Positions 1-7,497 of a stretch of 10,299 nucleotides of DNA are shown here, in pieces; within the stretch, counting starts at the first letter, position 1, and the number at the start of each line of letters is the position of its first letter. The notes below the pieces were generated by a model, which made no database searches, was not told the DNA's origin, and was given only the letters and a program-made list of their open reading frames with translations. The stretch is taken from positions 1 to 10,299 of the forward strand of contig JALSSG010000169.1 of NCBI GenBank assembly GCA_026984355.1, read 5' to 3'. The stretch is from Hydrogenothermaceae bacterium (GTDB lineage: Bacteria > Aquificota > Aquificia > Aquificales > Hydrogenothermaceae). Both the position numbers and the translations under genes were made by a program.

Positions 1-454
1 TCTCAAAGTAAAAGGCAAGCATAACCACAGCTGTAGTTATAAGGAAAAGAAGCAGAACAAAATACACAATAAATATCATATCTATAGAAACTAAAGCATA
101 CCCTGCAAGTAAAAATATGGAGATTATATAAATTTGCAGAAAATCTCTAAAACTTTTTTCTTCTAAAAGCTTAATTCCAAGTAAAAACACAAGTGCTTCT
201 AAAATTGAAACAGCAGGGTCTTCAATTGGTGTTGTGATAAATTTATAAATAACAAATAACAAAGCTACAAAATTTAGCAAAATCCGAGGAACAGGGTGAA
301 TTTGTTTAAAATCACTATAAATACCAAGTATAAAAAGAAGGCTAAATAAACCTGAGTAAAAAATACTAATATACTGACTTATTGATAAGAAACCTGTTAA
401 AGATATAACATATGTAATAACAAGCAGTACGTTTTTTATTTTAACTTTTTCCAT
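1..454 (-). CDS. TgpA/DUF3488-type transglutaminase-like membrane protein, N-terminal part (runs off the left edge)
   Basis: The reading frame opens at an ATG at 454-452 and stays open for 151 codons to the window edge, so the protein is incomplete. The visible part is very hydrophobic, with about five likely membrane segments near residues 8-25, 30-46, 57-73, 106-122 and 124-146. The stretch around residues 88-122 (LLGIKLLEEKSFRDFLQ, then a hydrophobic run) resembles the N-terminal membrane domain of TgpA/DUF3488 proteins, whose periplasmic transglutaminase-like domain would lie beyond the edge. It overlaps the end of the DUF58 gene by 14 bp in another frame, so translation is probably coupled; only a weak AGAGAG-like site precedes the start. 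The order MoxR, DUF58, TgpA-like is a widespread bacterial cluster and is the strongest support. The exact substrate is unknown. Confidence 0.75.
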   Translation of the reverse strand, partial: MEKVKIKNVLLVITYVISLTGFLSISQYISIFYSGLFSLLFILGIYSDFKQIHPVPRILLNFVALLFVIYKFITTPIEDPAVSILEALVFLLGIKLLEEKSFRDFLQIYIISIFLLAGYALVSIDMIFIVYFVLLLFLITTAVVMLAFYFE

Positions 455-1310
455 ATAAGGCTAACTCTCTAAGTATCCTTAATTTTTGTTTTTCTGAAAA
501 TTCTGGTTTTATTAACTTATTTTTTAGTTTTAGTCCAAATGGTATGTTTCTTTTATAAAGCTTAAGAATAAGGTACGTTGCACAGGATATTTTTTGTTCA
601 ATATTACCGTTAAATAAATCAAGGTCAATAATTACTGGGTCTGACATATCATTTGATAACTCTTTTGTTTTTAGAGTGTCTGTTTTAGCTGAGGCTTTCC
701 AGTGAATATACTTAATAGGGTCTGCATAATTATAATCTCTTATATAAAGAATATCTCCTAAATAACCTTTAACATTGGAGCTAAAATTCCCAGCTTTTTT
801 CCTGCCGGAATAATCTTTTTGTACTTGTTTACAGTTTTTAGGTGAAGGGAAAACAATTATTTTTTTATTTACTTTGTAGGGTTTGCATCTTACAAAGAAA
901 TTAAAAGGGAAAATAGAACATATATATATTTCCCTGATAAAAGAAATACCTCTATCATTAAAACTTAAGTATACATAAGTACTTTTAGAGGATTTTCTGT
1001 CTATAAGCGTTATAAAGCTAACTTTATCTAATATTTTTATCCTTATAAGAAATGATGGTATAAATCTTTTTTTATTTTTTAAAAAAACTTTTACAGGTAT
1101 GCTTTCTTTTGCATATACCTCTTTAGGTAATGTTATGTCAACATCAAGATTAGATAAATTTATCTTTCCCAAAAAACCAGAAATCCCTATAAAAGACAGC
1201 ATTGCAGAAACAATCATATATATCAGATTATTTCCAGTATTTGCAGCAGCAATTCCTAAAAATATAGTAAGAATTATATATACCCATCCTGCTTTAGTTA
1301 TTTTTATTAT
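441..1310 (-). CDS. DUF58 family membrane-anchored protein (MoxR-associated)
   Basis: The C-terminal half carries the DUF58 signature IRDYNYADPIKYIHWKASAK (about residues 190-209 counting from 1310), followed by a vWA-like segment (PVIIDLDLF). DUF58 proteins are membrane-anchored partners of MoxR ATPases and are thought to act at the cell envelope; the precise role is unknown. The first ordinary start is the ATG at 1217. In-frame sequence upstream of it, however, encodes the conserved DUF58 N-terminus (KITKAGWVYIILTIFLGIAA then NTGNNLIY) with the first of two membrane helices, so I extend the gene. No ATG, GTG or TTG exists between 1217 and the upstream in-frame stop. The best position is ATA at 1310-1308, which overlaps the MoxR stop as ATAA just as a normal ATGA coupling would. 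An ATC at 1340-1338, six bases after a strong GGAGGAGGT, is an alternative. Length would be about 289 residues. Family assignment is firm; the start is uncertain. Confidence 0.85.
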   Translation of the reverse strand: MIKITKAGWVYIILTIFLGIAAANTGNNLIYMIVSAMLSFIGISGFLGKINLSNLDVDITLPKEVYAKESIPVKVFLKNKKRFIPSFLIRIKILDKVSFITLIDRKSSKSTYVYLSFNDRGISFIREIYICSIFPFNFFVRCKPYKVNKKIIVFPSPKNCKQVQKDYSGRKKAGNFSSNVKGYLGDILYIRDYNYADPIKYIHWKASAKTDTLKTKELSNDMSDPVIIDLDLFNGNIEQKISCATYLILKLYKRNIPFGLKLKNKLIKPEFSEKQKLRILRELALYGKS

Positions 1311-2248
1311 GCGGGAATAGGTATGCTTTCCAGTAGCGATTTTATGACCTCCTCCGGCTCTAAATTTTCATACTCTTCCTTTAGAATTATTCTATGAGGA
1401 ATTGTATACATAGCTAAATCTTGAATATCTTTTGGAATTACATAATCTCTATCATTAAAGTAAGCATTTGTTTTTGCAGTTTTAACAATAGCTAAAGTTC
1501 CTCTTATAGATAGTCCTGCAGAGAAAAACTTTTCTTTCCTTGTAAACTGAGCTATATCAAGAATATAATCTAAAACCTTATCTGATATATACACTTTCTC
1601 AATTTCTTCTTGTATAAACAACACTTGATGTTTATCAAGAATAGGAGATAACTTATAAAGTGCTTCTCTTTTACTGCCTCCCTGTAGTATTTCCTTTTCT
1701 GCATTTCTTGATGGATAGCCTATACTTATTTTCATTAAAAATCTATCCATCTGGGATTCAGGCAGTGGAAATGTTCCAAACTGTTCCACAGGGTTTTGGG
1801 TCGCTATAATAAAGAATGGTTTTGGAAGTTTGTAAGTCTGTCCTTCTATTGTAACCTGTTTTTCTCCCATTGCTTCAAGTAAGGCACTCTGGGTTTTTGG
1901 TGTTGCTCTGTTTATCTCATCAACTAAAACAACATTGTTAAAAATCGGTCCAGGATGAAACTCAAACTTTCCTATAGCTTTGTTGTATATAGACAATCCT
2001 GTAATATCTGTTGGGAGTAAATCGCTGGTACATTGAATTCTACCAAAATCTAATCCAAAAACTTTTGCAAGTCCAATAGAAAGAGTGGTTTTACCAAGAC
2101 CTGGTAAATCTTCAATAAGAAGATGACCTTTTGAAAAAAAAGCTATAAGAGAAAGTTTTATAGCTTCCTCTTTTCCTTGAAGAAACTGGGAAAGTACGTC
2201 TATTATCTGTTTTATTTTTTTGTTTTTTACATGTTCCAATTTCTGCAC
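1307..2248 (-). CDS. MoxR-family AAA+ ATPase
   Basis: A 313-residue protein of normal MoxR length. It has a Walker A motif (DLPGLGKTT, 47-55), Walker B (VVLVDEINR, 106-114), sensor 1 (IATQNP, 148-153), an arginine-finger region (ESQMDRF, 164-170) and a sensor 2 region (GLSIRG, 245-250, where the family usually has GASPR). MoxR ATPases act as chaperone-like enzymes that assemble or activate partners, often vWA or DUF58 proteins encoded next door, as here. The frame begins at GTG 2248. TTG at 2239 is a good alternative, because AAGGTG sits six bases before it as a ribosome binding site, whereas the GTG has none at proper distance. It is the first gene of a minus-strand cluster with DUF58 and the TgpA-like gene. 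A promoter should lie in 2249-2508, but I found no clear one. Confidence 0.93.
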   Translation of the reverse strand: MQKLEHVKNKKIKQIIDVLSQFLQGKEEAIKLSLIAFFSKGHLLIEDLPGLGKTTLSIGLAKVFGLDFGRIQCTSDLLPTDITGLSIYNKAIGKFEFHPGPIFNNVVLVDEINRATPKTQSALLEAMGEKQVTIEGQTYKLPKPFFIIATQNPVEQFGTFPLPESQMDRFLMKISIGYPSRNAEKEILQGGSKREALYKLSPILDKHQVLFIQEEIEKVYISDKVLDYILDIAQFTRKEKFFSAGLSIRGTLAIVKTAKTNAYFNDRDYVIPKDIQDLAMYTIPHRIILKEEYENLEPEEVIKSLLESIPIPA

Positions 2249-2325
2249 CTTTTTATGATTTGGCTTACGTTTATAAAATATATTCGGTATTTATTCTATA
2301 GGTATACAGTTATAAAACTACGTAG

Positions 2326-2415
2326 TGCCATTTACTTGGTATAAAGTATGAATTTGGTGGAGATGATTTTTCGGTCTTATATAAAAAGGCAAAGCTTCTT
2401 GATGAAAGAAAATAA
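2326..2415 (+). pseudogene. possible GGDEF-domain gene remnant
   Basis: In the spacer between moxR and era, one plus-strand frame runs from just after a TAG (2323-2325) to a TAA (2413-2415). It reads KYEFGGDDFSVLYKKAK in its middle (from about 2344). The FGGDDFSVL stretch resembles the active-site loop of diguanylate cyclase GGDEF domains (usually RYGGDEFAVL). There is no start codon, no helical partner segment and no EAL domain, and the piece is only about 30 codons long, so if related it is a decayed scrap. A chance resemblance is quite possible. The rest of 2249-2508 shows no gene. Confidence 0.25.
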
Positions 2416-2453
2416 ATAAAAATTCAAAAGAAGTTCTGTATATAGCAAAGATA

Positions 2454-2459
2454 TATAAT
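2454..2459 (+). promoter_or_regulatory. candidate -10 box for the era-mgtE operon
   Basis: A perfect TATAAT lies 50 bases before the era start, in very AT-rich DNA. No good -35 box is visible 16-18 bases upstream, so support is limited. An 11-bp inverted repeat, TTTACAGTAAA, follows at 2470-2480 in the presumed leader. A strong ribosome binding site, AGGAGG at 2496-2501, is seven bases from the ATG. Confidence 0.35.
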
Positions 2460-2508
2460 ATCATACCAATTTACAGTAAAATATAAATAGTTATTAGGAG
2501 GAAATTTC

Positions 2509-3423
2509 ATGGATAGTAAGGAAAAATTTAAAGCTGGTTTTGTTGCACTAATAGGAAAACCTAATGTTGGGAAATCTACTCTTTTAAACTATATACTAGG
2601 AACAAAATTATCGATAGTAAGCCCTAAACCTCAAACTACTCGTATGAGAATTTTAGGAGTTAAACACGATAAAGATGCTCAAATTATCTTTTTAGATACT
2701 CCTGGTATACAAAAAGGAAAGGATATTCTTACAAAAACTGTTGTTGAGTCTGCTGTTGCGAGTATGGAAGAGGCTGATGTGATTGTTATGGTTATAGATG
2801 CAGAAAAAGGTTGGACTAAGGAAGATGACCTCCTTTTACAAAATTATATAGAAAAATTAAATAAACCTACTATTTTAGTTATAAATAAAATTGATAAAGT
2901 AAAGAAGGACTTACTTCTTCCTCTTATAGACCTTGTTTCTAAAAAATATGACTTTAAGGAAATTATACCTGTTTCTGCAAAAAGAGGAGAAAATATAGAT
3001 AGATTTTTAGAAGTTTTAAAAAAATATCTACCTGAATCTCCACCACTTTTCCCAGAAGACCAGATTACTGATTTACCACTAAAGTTTTTTATAGCTGAAA
3101 TAATAAGAGAAAAAATTTTTAATAATGTAAGAGATGAAGTTCCTTATTCTGTAGCTGTTGAAGTTGAGAGCATAAAACAAGGTGAAAACAATCCTAATGT
3201 TATAGTTATTGATGCCATTATATATGTGGAAAAACAAAGCCATAAAGGAATTTTAATAGGCAAAAAAGGTCAGATGTTAAAGAAAATTGGAAAAGAAGCA
3301 AGGGAGGAGTTAGAACACTTATTAGGTAAAAAAGTTTATCTTAATTTATGGGTAAAAGTAAAAGAAAGGTGGAAAGAAGATGTAAGATTACTTAAAATGT
3401 TAGGTTATCACTATATATCTTAA
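2509..3423 (+). CDS. era: GTPase Era
   Basis: Era is an essential GTPase that binds the 3' end of 16S rRNA and helps mature the 30S subunit. The 304-residue length matches the family (about 300). All GTPase motifs are intact: G1 GKPNVGKST (16-24), G2 PQTTR (41-45), G3 DTPG (63-66), G4 NKID (126-129) and G5 SAK (156-158). The C-terminal KH RNA-binding domain follows, with its GxxG loop as GKKG at 251-254 and the conserved VYLNLWVKVKERW near 276-288. The ATG start is set by an ideal AGGAGG seven bases upstream. It is followed after only 11 bp by mgtE on the same strand, so the two are likely co-transcribed. Nothing looks truncated or odd. Confidence 0.97.
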   Translation: MDSKEKFKAGFVALIGKPNVGKSTLLNYILGTKLSIVSPKPQTTRMRILGVKHDKDAQIIFLDTPGIQKGKDILTKTVVESAVASMEEADVIVMVIDAEKGWTKEDDLLLQNYIEKLNKPTILVINKIDKVKKDLLLPLIDLVSKKYDFKEIIPVSAKRGENIDRFLEVLKKYLPESPPLFPEDQITDLPLKFFIAEIIREKIFNNVRDEVPYSVAVEVESIKQGENNPNVIVIDAIIYVEKQSHKGILIGKKGQMLKKIGKEAREELEHLLGKKVYLNLWVKVKERWKEDVRLLKMLGYHYIS

Positions 3424-3434
3424 AGGGAATTAAT

Positions 3435-4799
3435 TTGACGCCAAGTTTAGAAGTTTTAAAAGAGGTTTTAAAGAAGTTACTTAGTAAAGGTAATTTAAAA
3501 ACATTAGAAAGACTGGTAGATAAAACTCATCCAGGTGACCTTGCTGCTGTTTTTAGATATTTAAATAGACAGGAAAGATTAAAAACTTTTCAGGCTATAT
3601 TAAAAAGAGATATTAGAAAGGCATCAGATGTTTTATATGATTTAGATGAAGACATAAAAATAGAACTTTTAAGGAACCTTCCTACAGAAGATGCTGTAAG
3701 AGTTTTACTAACTTTCTCTGCAGGTGAAATAGCTGAAATAATTGATAAATTACCTGAAAAACTACAAAACGAAGTTTTATCAAAATTAAAAGAAGAAGAA
3801 AGAGAAGAAATAAAAAAATATCTTCAATATGAAGATAGTATAGCTCCTTTAATAAGTGATGAGTTTGCCGTAGTTAGAGATGACATAACTATAAGTGAAG
3901 CTTTAGAGTACATAAAAAGTCTTCCTAAAGACTTTGATATTATTTATGTATATGTAGTTGATGATAAGGATAGAATCGTTGGTGTAGTTTCTTTAAAAGA
4001 ACTATTAGAAGCTCCTTTAAATGCTCTTGTTAGAGATGTAATGAATAGAGATGTAATCTCTATTAGAGAAGATGCTACAAAAGAAGATGCCATAGAAATT
4101 ATGAGAAGGTACGACCTTTTATCACTACCTGTTGTAGATGAAGAAGAAAGATTAATAGGTGTTATAAGCATAGATGACGTTCTTGATGTAATCACAGAGA
4201 AAACAACAGAAGAATTTTTAAAAATAGCTGGTGCTACAGAAGAAGAAATATTTTTTACTGGGAATACTTTAAAAGTTGCAAACTTAAGACTTAGATGGTT
4301 TTTAGTGGTTATTATTGGAGAGCTTATAACCGCTTTTATTATAAGTAGATTTGAATTTACTTTAAGGCAATTTATTCCTTTTGTGTTTTTTATTCCTTTG
4401 GTAGCTGCAATAAGTGGTAATATAAGTTCTCAATCTGCAATAATAGTAGCACGAGGCATCATTACAGAACGTATCGGTGAAAGTTTAAAGGATTTTTTGT
4501 ATGTTTTATTTAGAGAATTAAAAGTTGCCTCTATTATAGCTTTTGTTTCAAGCTTAATAGTAGGAACGATAGCTACTTTATGGATTAGTAACCATATAAT
4601 AGGTATTATTATAGGTATAGCTTTATTTATAAATATTGTTCTTGCATCTTTTTCTGGAAGTATTCTACCTTATATCCTTGATAAACTGGATATAGACCCA
4701 AATCTTGCTACAAGTCCTTTAATTCTTACTTTAAATGATATTTTTGGAATTCTCATATATTTAACATTTGCAAGTACATTTATTCACCAATTAACTTAA
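3435..4799 (+). CDS. mgtE: magnesium transporter MgtE
   Basis: A 454-residue protein with the full MgtE layout: a helical N domain (about 5-130) with DLAAVFRYL and LPTEDAVRVL-type repeats, two CBS domains (about 135-255; GVVSLKELL and GVISIDDVL mark them), and a C-terminal membrane domain with about five helices (285-450). MgtE is a Mg2+-selective channel of the inner membrane, gated by Mg2+ binding to the N and CBS domains. The family pore region is recognisable as PLVAAISGNISSQS (321-334) and as DPNLATSPLILTLNDIFG (421-438), where D435 sits where the pore aspartate of known MgtE proteins lies. The start is TTG, with AAAGGGA eight bases upstream; no nearby ATG competes. It follows era by 11 bp. 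Its stop lies inside the 3' end of nadE on the opposite strand (20-bp overlap), leaving no room for an intrinsic terminator. Confidence 0.95.
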   Translation: MTPSLEVLKEVLKKLLSKGNLKTLERLVDKTHPGDLAAVFRYLNRQERLKTFQAILKRDIRKASDVLYDLDEDIKIELLRNLPTEDAVRVLLTFSAGEIAEIIDKLPEKLQNEVLSKLKEEEREEIKKYLQYEDSIAPLISDEFAVVRDDITISEALEYIKSLPKDFDIIYVYVVDDKDRIVGVVSLKELLEAPLNALVRDVMNRDVISIREDATKEDAIEIMRRYDLLSLPVVDEEERLIGVISIDDVLDVITEKTTEEFLKIAGATEEEIFFTGNTLKVANLRLRWFLVVIIGELITAFIISRFEFTLRQFIPFVFFIPLVAAISGNISSQSAIIVARGIITERIGESLKDFLYVLFRELKVASIIAFVSSLIVGTIATLWISNHIIGIIIGIALFINIVLASFSGSILPYILDKLDIDPNLATSPLILTLNDIFGILIYLTFASTFIHQLT

Positions 4800-6519
4800 A
4801 TTCATCAAATTTATTAGTTATAGGCATTCTTCTATCTTTACCAAAAGCTTTCTCTGTAATTTTTATTCCTATAGGAGCTTGTCTTCTTTTATATTCATTT
4901 TTATCTATCATTCTTACTATCTTTTTAACAAGATTTTCATCGATACCATACTTTGGTATATCAACTGCTGGAATATCTTCTTCTATATAAAGCCTTATTA
5001 TCTCATCAAGGATATGATAAGGTGCTAATTCCTCTTCATCAGTCTGTCCTGGTCTTAATTCTGCAGAAGGTGGTTTTTCTAATATACGTTGTGGTATAAC
5101 CGGAGATATACTGTTTCTATATTCTGCAAGCTCATATACTCTGGTTTTTAGTACATCTTTTAGTACTGCAAAACCACCTACCATATCTCCGTACAAGGTA
5201 GCATATCCTACACTCATCTCTGATTTATTTCCTGTTGCAAGCACAATCCATCCAAACTTATTAGAAAGTGCCATAAGTAGATTTCCTCTTATTCTTGCCT
5301 GTAAGTTTTCTTCTGTATGGTCCCATGGTAGATTTTTGAATATTGGTTTTAACTGGTTCATGTATAGATTAAATATATCTGAGATAGGCAATGTAAAAAC
5401 TTCTATTCCAAGGTTTTTAGCCAGTTGTTTTGCATCTTCTATACTTTCTTTAGATGTAAATTCAGAAGGCATGATAACTCCTTTTACATTCTCTTTTCCA
5501 AGAGCATCTACTGCTATTGTTGCTGTTAAAGAACTATCTATACCCCCACTTAAACCTATTACAACTTTTTCAAATCCATTTTTCTTTATGTAATCTCTTA
5601 ATCCAGTTTCTAAAGCCTTATATATAAGTTCAACCTCTTTATAATCTAAAATTATATATTCTGGTGGTTCATCAAATTTTTCTTTTATTTTGTAATCTAA
5701 TATTATTTCTCTTACTATCTCCTGTCTTTTATAATTTGCTCTTAAATTTCTCAGTCTATTGTCTTTTAGCTGATTTCTAAATATACTATCAAGCTCTATA
5801 TCAGCTATTAAAAGTTCTTCTTCAAAAGCGGGACCTTTTGATAAAAAAGAACCATCAGGCATAGTTATAAAACTATTTCCATCAAAAACAAGCTCATCCT
5901 GTCCACCTACCATGTTAACATATGCTATGGCTACAAGATTATCTCTTGACCGTACCTTTACCATATCTTCTCTAAACTTTGCCTTTCCAATATGATATGG
6001 TGATGCATTGATATTTATTATTAGTTCTGCCCCCTCTATAGCTTGAATATTTATTGGATTTTCTGGATACCATATATCTTCACAGATAGATATACCGATT
6101 TTGTAATTTTCTATATTCAACAGGACTATTTCATTTCCTCTCTGGAAATATCTAACTTCATCAAAAACTCCATAGTTTGGCAAAAAGTTTTTATGGTAAA
6201 CATCTATTATTTCACCATCTAACAAAATTCCTGCTGCGTTATATATATCTTCTTGTTTATCTACAAATCCTACTATAGATATTATGTCTTTTGATGCTGC
6301 AGCTATTTTTTTTATAAATCTTAGATTTTCTTCAATAAAACTTGGTTTTAAAAGCAGGTCTTCTGGAGGATAACCTGTCAAAGCAAGTTCTGGGAACGCC
6401 ACAATGTCGCATCCTTTATTTTTTGCTTCTAAGATATAATTTTCTATTTTTTCTGCATTATTCTTTAAATCACCAACTGTTGTGTTAATCTGGGCTAAAC
6501 CTAATCTTATTTTTTTCAT
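4780..6519 (-). CDS. nadE: glutamine-dependent NAD(+) synthetase
   Basis: NadE makes NAD+ from nicotinic acid adenine dinucleotide, ATP and glutamine, the last step of NAD biosynthesis. The protein has two parts. The N-terminal nitrilase-like glutaminase domain has its catalytic Glu in PELALTGYPPEDLL, its Lys in HKNFLPNYGVFDE and its Cys in SICEDIW (residues 44, 110 and 146 from this start). The C-terminal synthetase domain has the ATP P-loop SGGIDSSL (324-331) and ATGNKSE (428-434). So it can use glutamine directly and needs no separate amidotransferase. The frame could begin at TTG 6531, but the ATG at 6519 is preferred because GGAG lies six A residues before it; this gives 579 residues, normal for the two-domain form. 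It converges on mgtE with a 20-bp overlap. The next gene upstream on this strand is 238 bp away, so nadE probably has its own promoter. Confidence 0.96.
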   Translation of the reverse strand: MKKIRLGLAQINTTVGDLKNNAEKIENYILEAKNKGCDIVAFPELALTGYPPEDLLLKPSFIEENLRFIKKIAAASKDIISIVGFVDKQEDIYNAAGILLDGEIIDVYHKNFLPNYGVFDEVRYFQRGNEIVLLNIENYKIGISICEDIWYPENPINIQAIEGAELIININASPYHIGKAKFREDMVKVRSRDNLVAIAYVNMVGGQDELVFDGNSFITMPDGSFLSKGPAFEEELLIADIELDSIFRNQLKDNRLRNLRANYKRQEIVREIILDYKIKEKFDEPPEYIILDYKEVELIYKALETGLRDYIKKNGFEKVVIGLSGGIDSSLTATIAVDALGKENVKGVIMPSEFTSKESIEDAKQLAKNLGIEVFTLPISDIFNLYMNQLKPIFKNLPWDHTEENLQARIRGNLLMALSNKFGWIVLATGNKSEMSVGYATLYGDMVGGFAVLKDVLKTRVYELAEYRNSISPVIPQRILEKPPSAELRPGQTDEEELAPYHILDEIIRLYIEEDIPAVDIPKYGIDENLVKKIVRMIDKNEYKRRQAPIGIKITEKAFGKDRRMPITNKFDEFKLIGE

Positions 6520-6757
6520 TTTTTTCTCCAAACTGAAAAATCTGATTTGTTAAATATATTATAGGCAACAAAATTTAGTTAAGAGAATTTATATAGAATG
6601 TGCTTTTGTTATTTTCAAAAGATTTTTAACTATTTTGGGCTTTTTTTGTTTATTATTGGATAGGCTTCCTTTAAAAGTTTTTTAAAGATTATAGAAAAGC
6701 CAAAAAACGATATTCTTGAATTTGATAAAAAGTTAGAACAGATAGAAAAATACAAGG
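6520..6757. other. spacer between the amidotransferase gene and nadE, with a hairpin and an open gene-like frame
   Basis: This 238-bp stretch holds no gene I can support. It contains the nadE promoter candidate. It also has an AT-rich inverted repeat, CTTTAAAA/TTTTAAAG with a 3-base loop (6669-6687), framed by GGCTT (6663-6667) and AAGCC (6697-6701). No T-run follows on either strand, so it is not a standard terminator. On the plus strand a frame is open from 6664 to 6789 and reads SFLKIIEKPKNDILEFDKK in part. It has no start codon and ends antisense within the amidotransferase gene. Its composition is protein-like and it could be a gene scrap, but I recognise no family. Confidence 0.4.
6558..6563 (-). 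promoter_or_regulatory. candidate -10 box for nadE
   Basis: Read on the minus strand, this is a perfect TATAAT about 38 bases before the preferred nadE ATG. The hexamer 17 bases upstream is TCTCTT, a poor -35, so the site rests mainly on the -10 match and its position. Confidence 0.4.
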
Positions 6758-7456
6758 TTAAATTTTTTCTATACTATCTAACAGTTTAAATAAGAAAGTA
6801 TTTATAAAGTTAAAATAATCATTTTTAGATAGCATAACTTCTGGTTTTTGGATATATTTTCCTGTTTCTTTTAATTCTTCCTGTGAGTTTTCAATTAAAT
6901 CTTTTGCACTTTTTAGATTAGTTTCAAGATGAAACTGCAGAGCAACTACCTTTCCTTGATTATACTCAAAAGCCTGATTTTCGCATGCTTCACTTCTTAC
7001 TGTATGAACAGCTCCTGCTGGAATATCAAAAGTGTCTCCATGCCAGTGAAAAGCTATAAATTCAGAAGGAAAATTTGAAAAATGCTTTGATATTTTAGCC
7101 TCTTGTGTAAGGTATACAGGGAACCATCCAATTTCTTTGTATTTGTTTTTATAAACTTTTGCACCAAGTACATCAGCTATAAGTTGAGCTCCCAAACATA
7201 TTCCTAAAACCTTTTTATCTTCTTTTATTGCTTTCTCTATAAATTTTTTTTCCTCTTTTAGCCATGTATATTTATTTTCATCATATACTCCCATGGGACC
7301 GCCCATAACAACAAGAAAATCAAAAGTATTTACATCAGGCAAACTATCTCCTTTATAAAGATGTGTTCCTGATAAGGAATAACCTTTTTCTACCGCCCAG
7401 TTTAATATATTGGCAGGAGTTTCAAAAGGAACATGCTGAATATAATGGATTTTCAT
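6758..7456 (-). CDS. class I glutamine amidotransferase (GuaA-like domain), stand-alone
   Basis: A 232-residue stand-alone class I (triad) glutamine amidotransferase. The nucleophile Cys87 lies in GICLGAQL, and the His176-Glu178 pair in QFHLE. The oxyanion region is VMGGPMGVYDE (50-60). It most resembles the orphan GMP-synthase-like amidotransferases rather than TrpG or PabA. No synthase domain or partner gene is adjacent, so its acceptor is unknown; some relatives act as gamma-glutamyl hydrolases. A C-terminal tail of about 50 residues follows the catalytic Glu. The ATG start has AAAGGT eight bases upstream. The gene is divergent from the NifA-like regulator across 85 bp. A good promoter (TTTACA, 17 bp, TATTAT) is overlapped by an exact inverted-repeat operator, so repression by the operator-binding protein is likely. 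It is separated from nadE by 238 bp; an operon is possible but not needed. Confidence 0.88.
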   Translation of the reverse strand: MKIHYIQHVPFETPANILNWAVEKGYSLSGTHLYKGDSLPDVNTFDFLVVMGGPMGVYDENKYTWLKEEKKFIEKAIKEDKKVLGICLGAQLIADVLGAKVYKNKYKEIGWFPVYLTQEAKISKHFSNFPSEFIAFHWHGDTFDIPAGAVHTVRSEACENQAFEYNQGKVVALQFHLETNLKSAKDLIENSQEELKETGKYIQKPEVMLSKNDYFNFINTFLFKLLDSIEKI

Positions 7457-7461
7457 ACCTA

Positions 7462-7476
7462 ATTACCTTTTGTAAT
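7462..7476. repeat. degenerate second operator-like inverted repeat
   Basis: ATTAC, five bases, GTAAT forms an imperfect copy of the 14-bp operator found at 7507-7520 (arms kept, spacing shorter by one). It covers the ribosome binding site of the amidotransferase gene and the weak -35 (TTGTAA, 7470-7475) of the regulator promoter. It may be a weaker protein site or chance in AT-rich DNA. Confidence 0.3.
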
Positions 7477-7497
7477 TTGTGATATTAAGACTATAAT
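7470..7497 (+). promoter_or_regulatory. promoter of the NifA-like regulator gene
   Basis: Perfect -10 TATAAT at 7492-7497, with a weak -35 TTGTAA at 7470-7475 and a 16-bp spacer. Transcription would start near 7504, just before the inverted repeat at 7507-7520. AAGG at 7528-7531 is the ribosome binding site for the ATG at 7542. Confidence 0.55.

Noticed and set aside
2317..2326. 10-bp perfect palindrome ACTACGTAGT in the moxR-era spacer
   Set aside because: Single copy, no link to a recognisable promoter on either strand; chance cannot be excluded.
2325..2330. TGGCAC on the minus strand upstream of moxR, as a sigma-54 -24 element
   Set aside because: The -24 half is perfect, but ten bases after GG there is TT, not GC, so no -12 element exists at the required spacing.
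3944..4195. Minus-strand frame inside mgtE
   Set aside because: Ser/Thr-rich antisense shadow of the CBS domains with no independent support.
5336..5593. Plus-strand frame inside nadE
   Set aside because: Antisense shadow of the synthetase domain, including the ATP P-loop codons.
6637..6647. GGGC followed by seven T, as an intrinsic terminator
   Set aside because: No matching G+C-rich upstream arm to form a stem before the T-run, and no plus-strand gene ends there.
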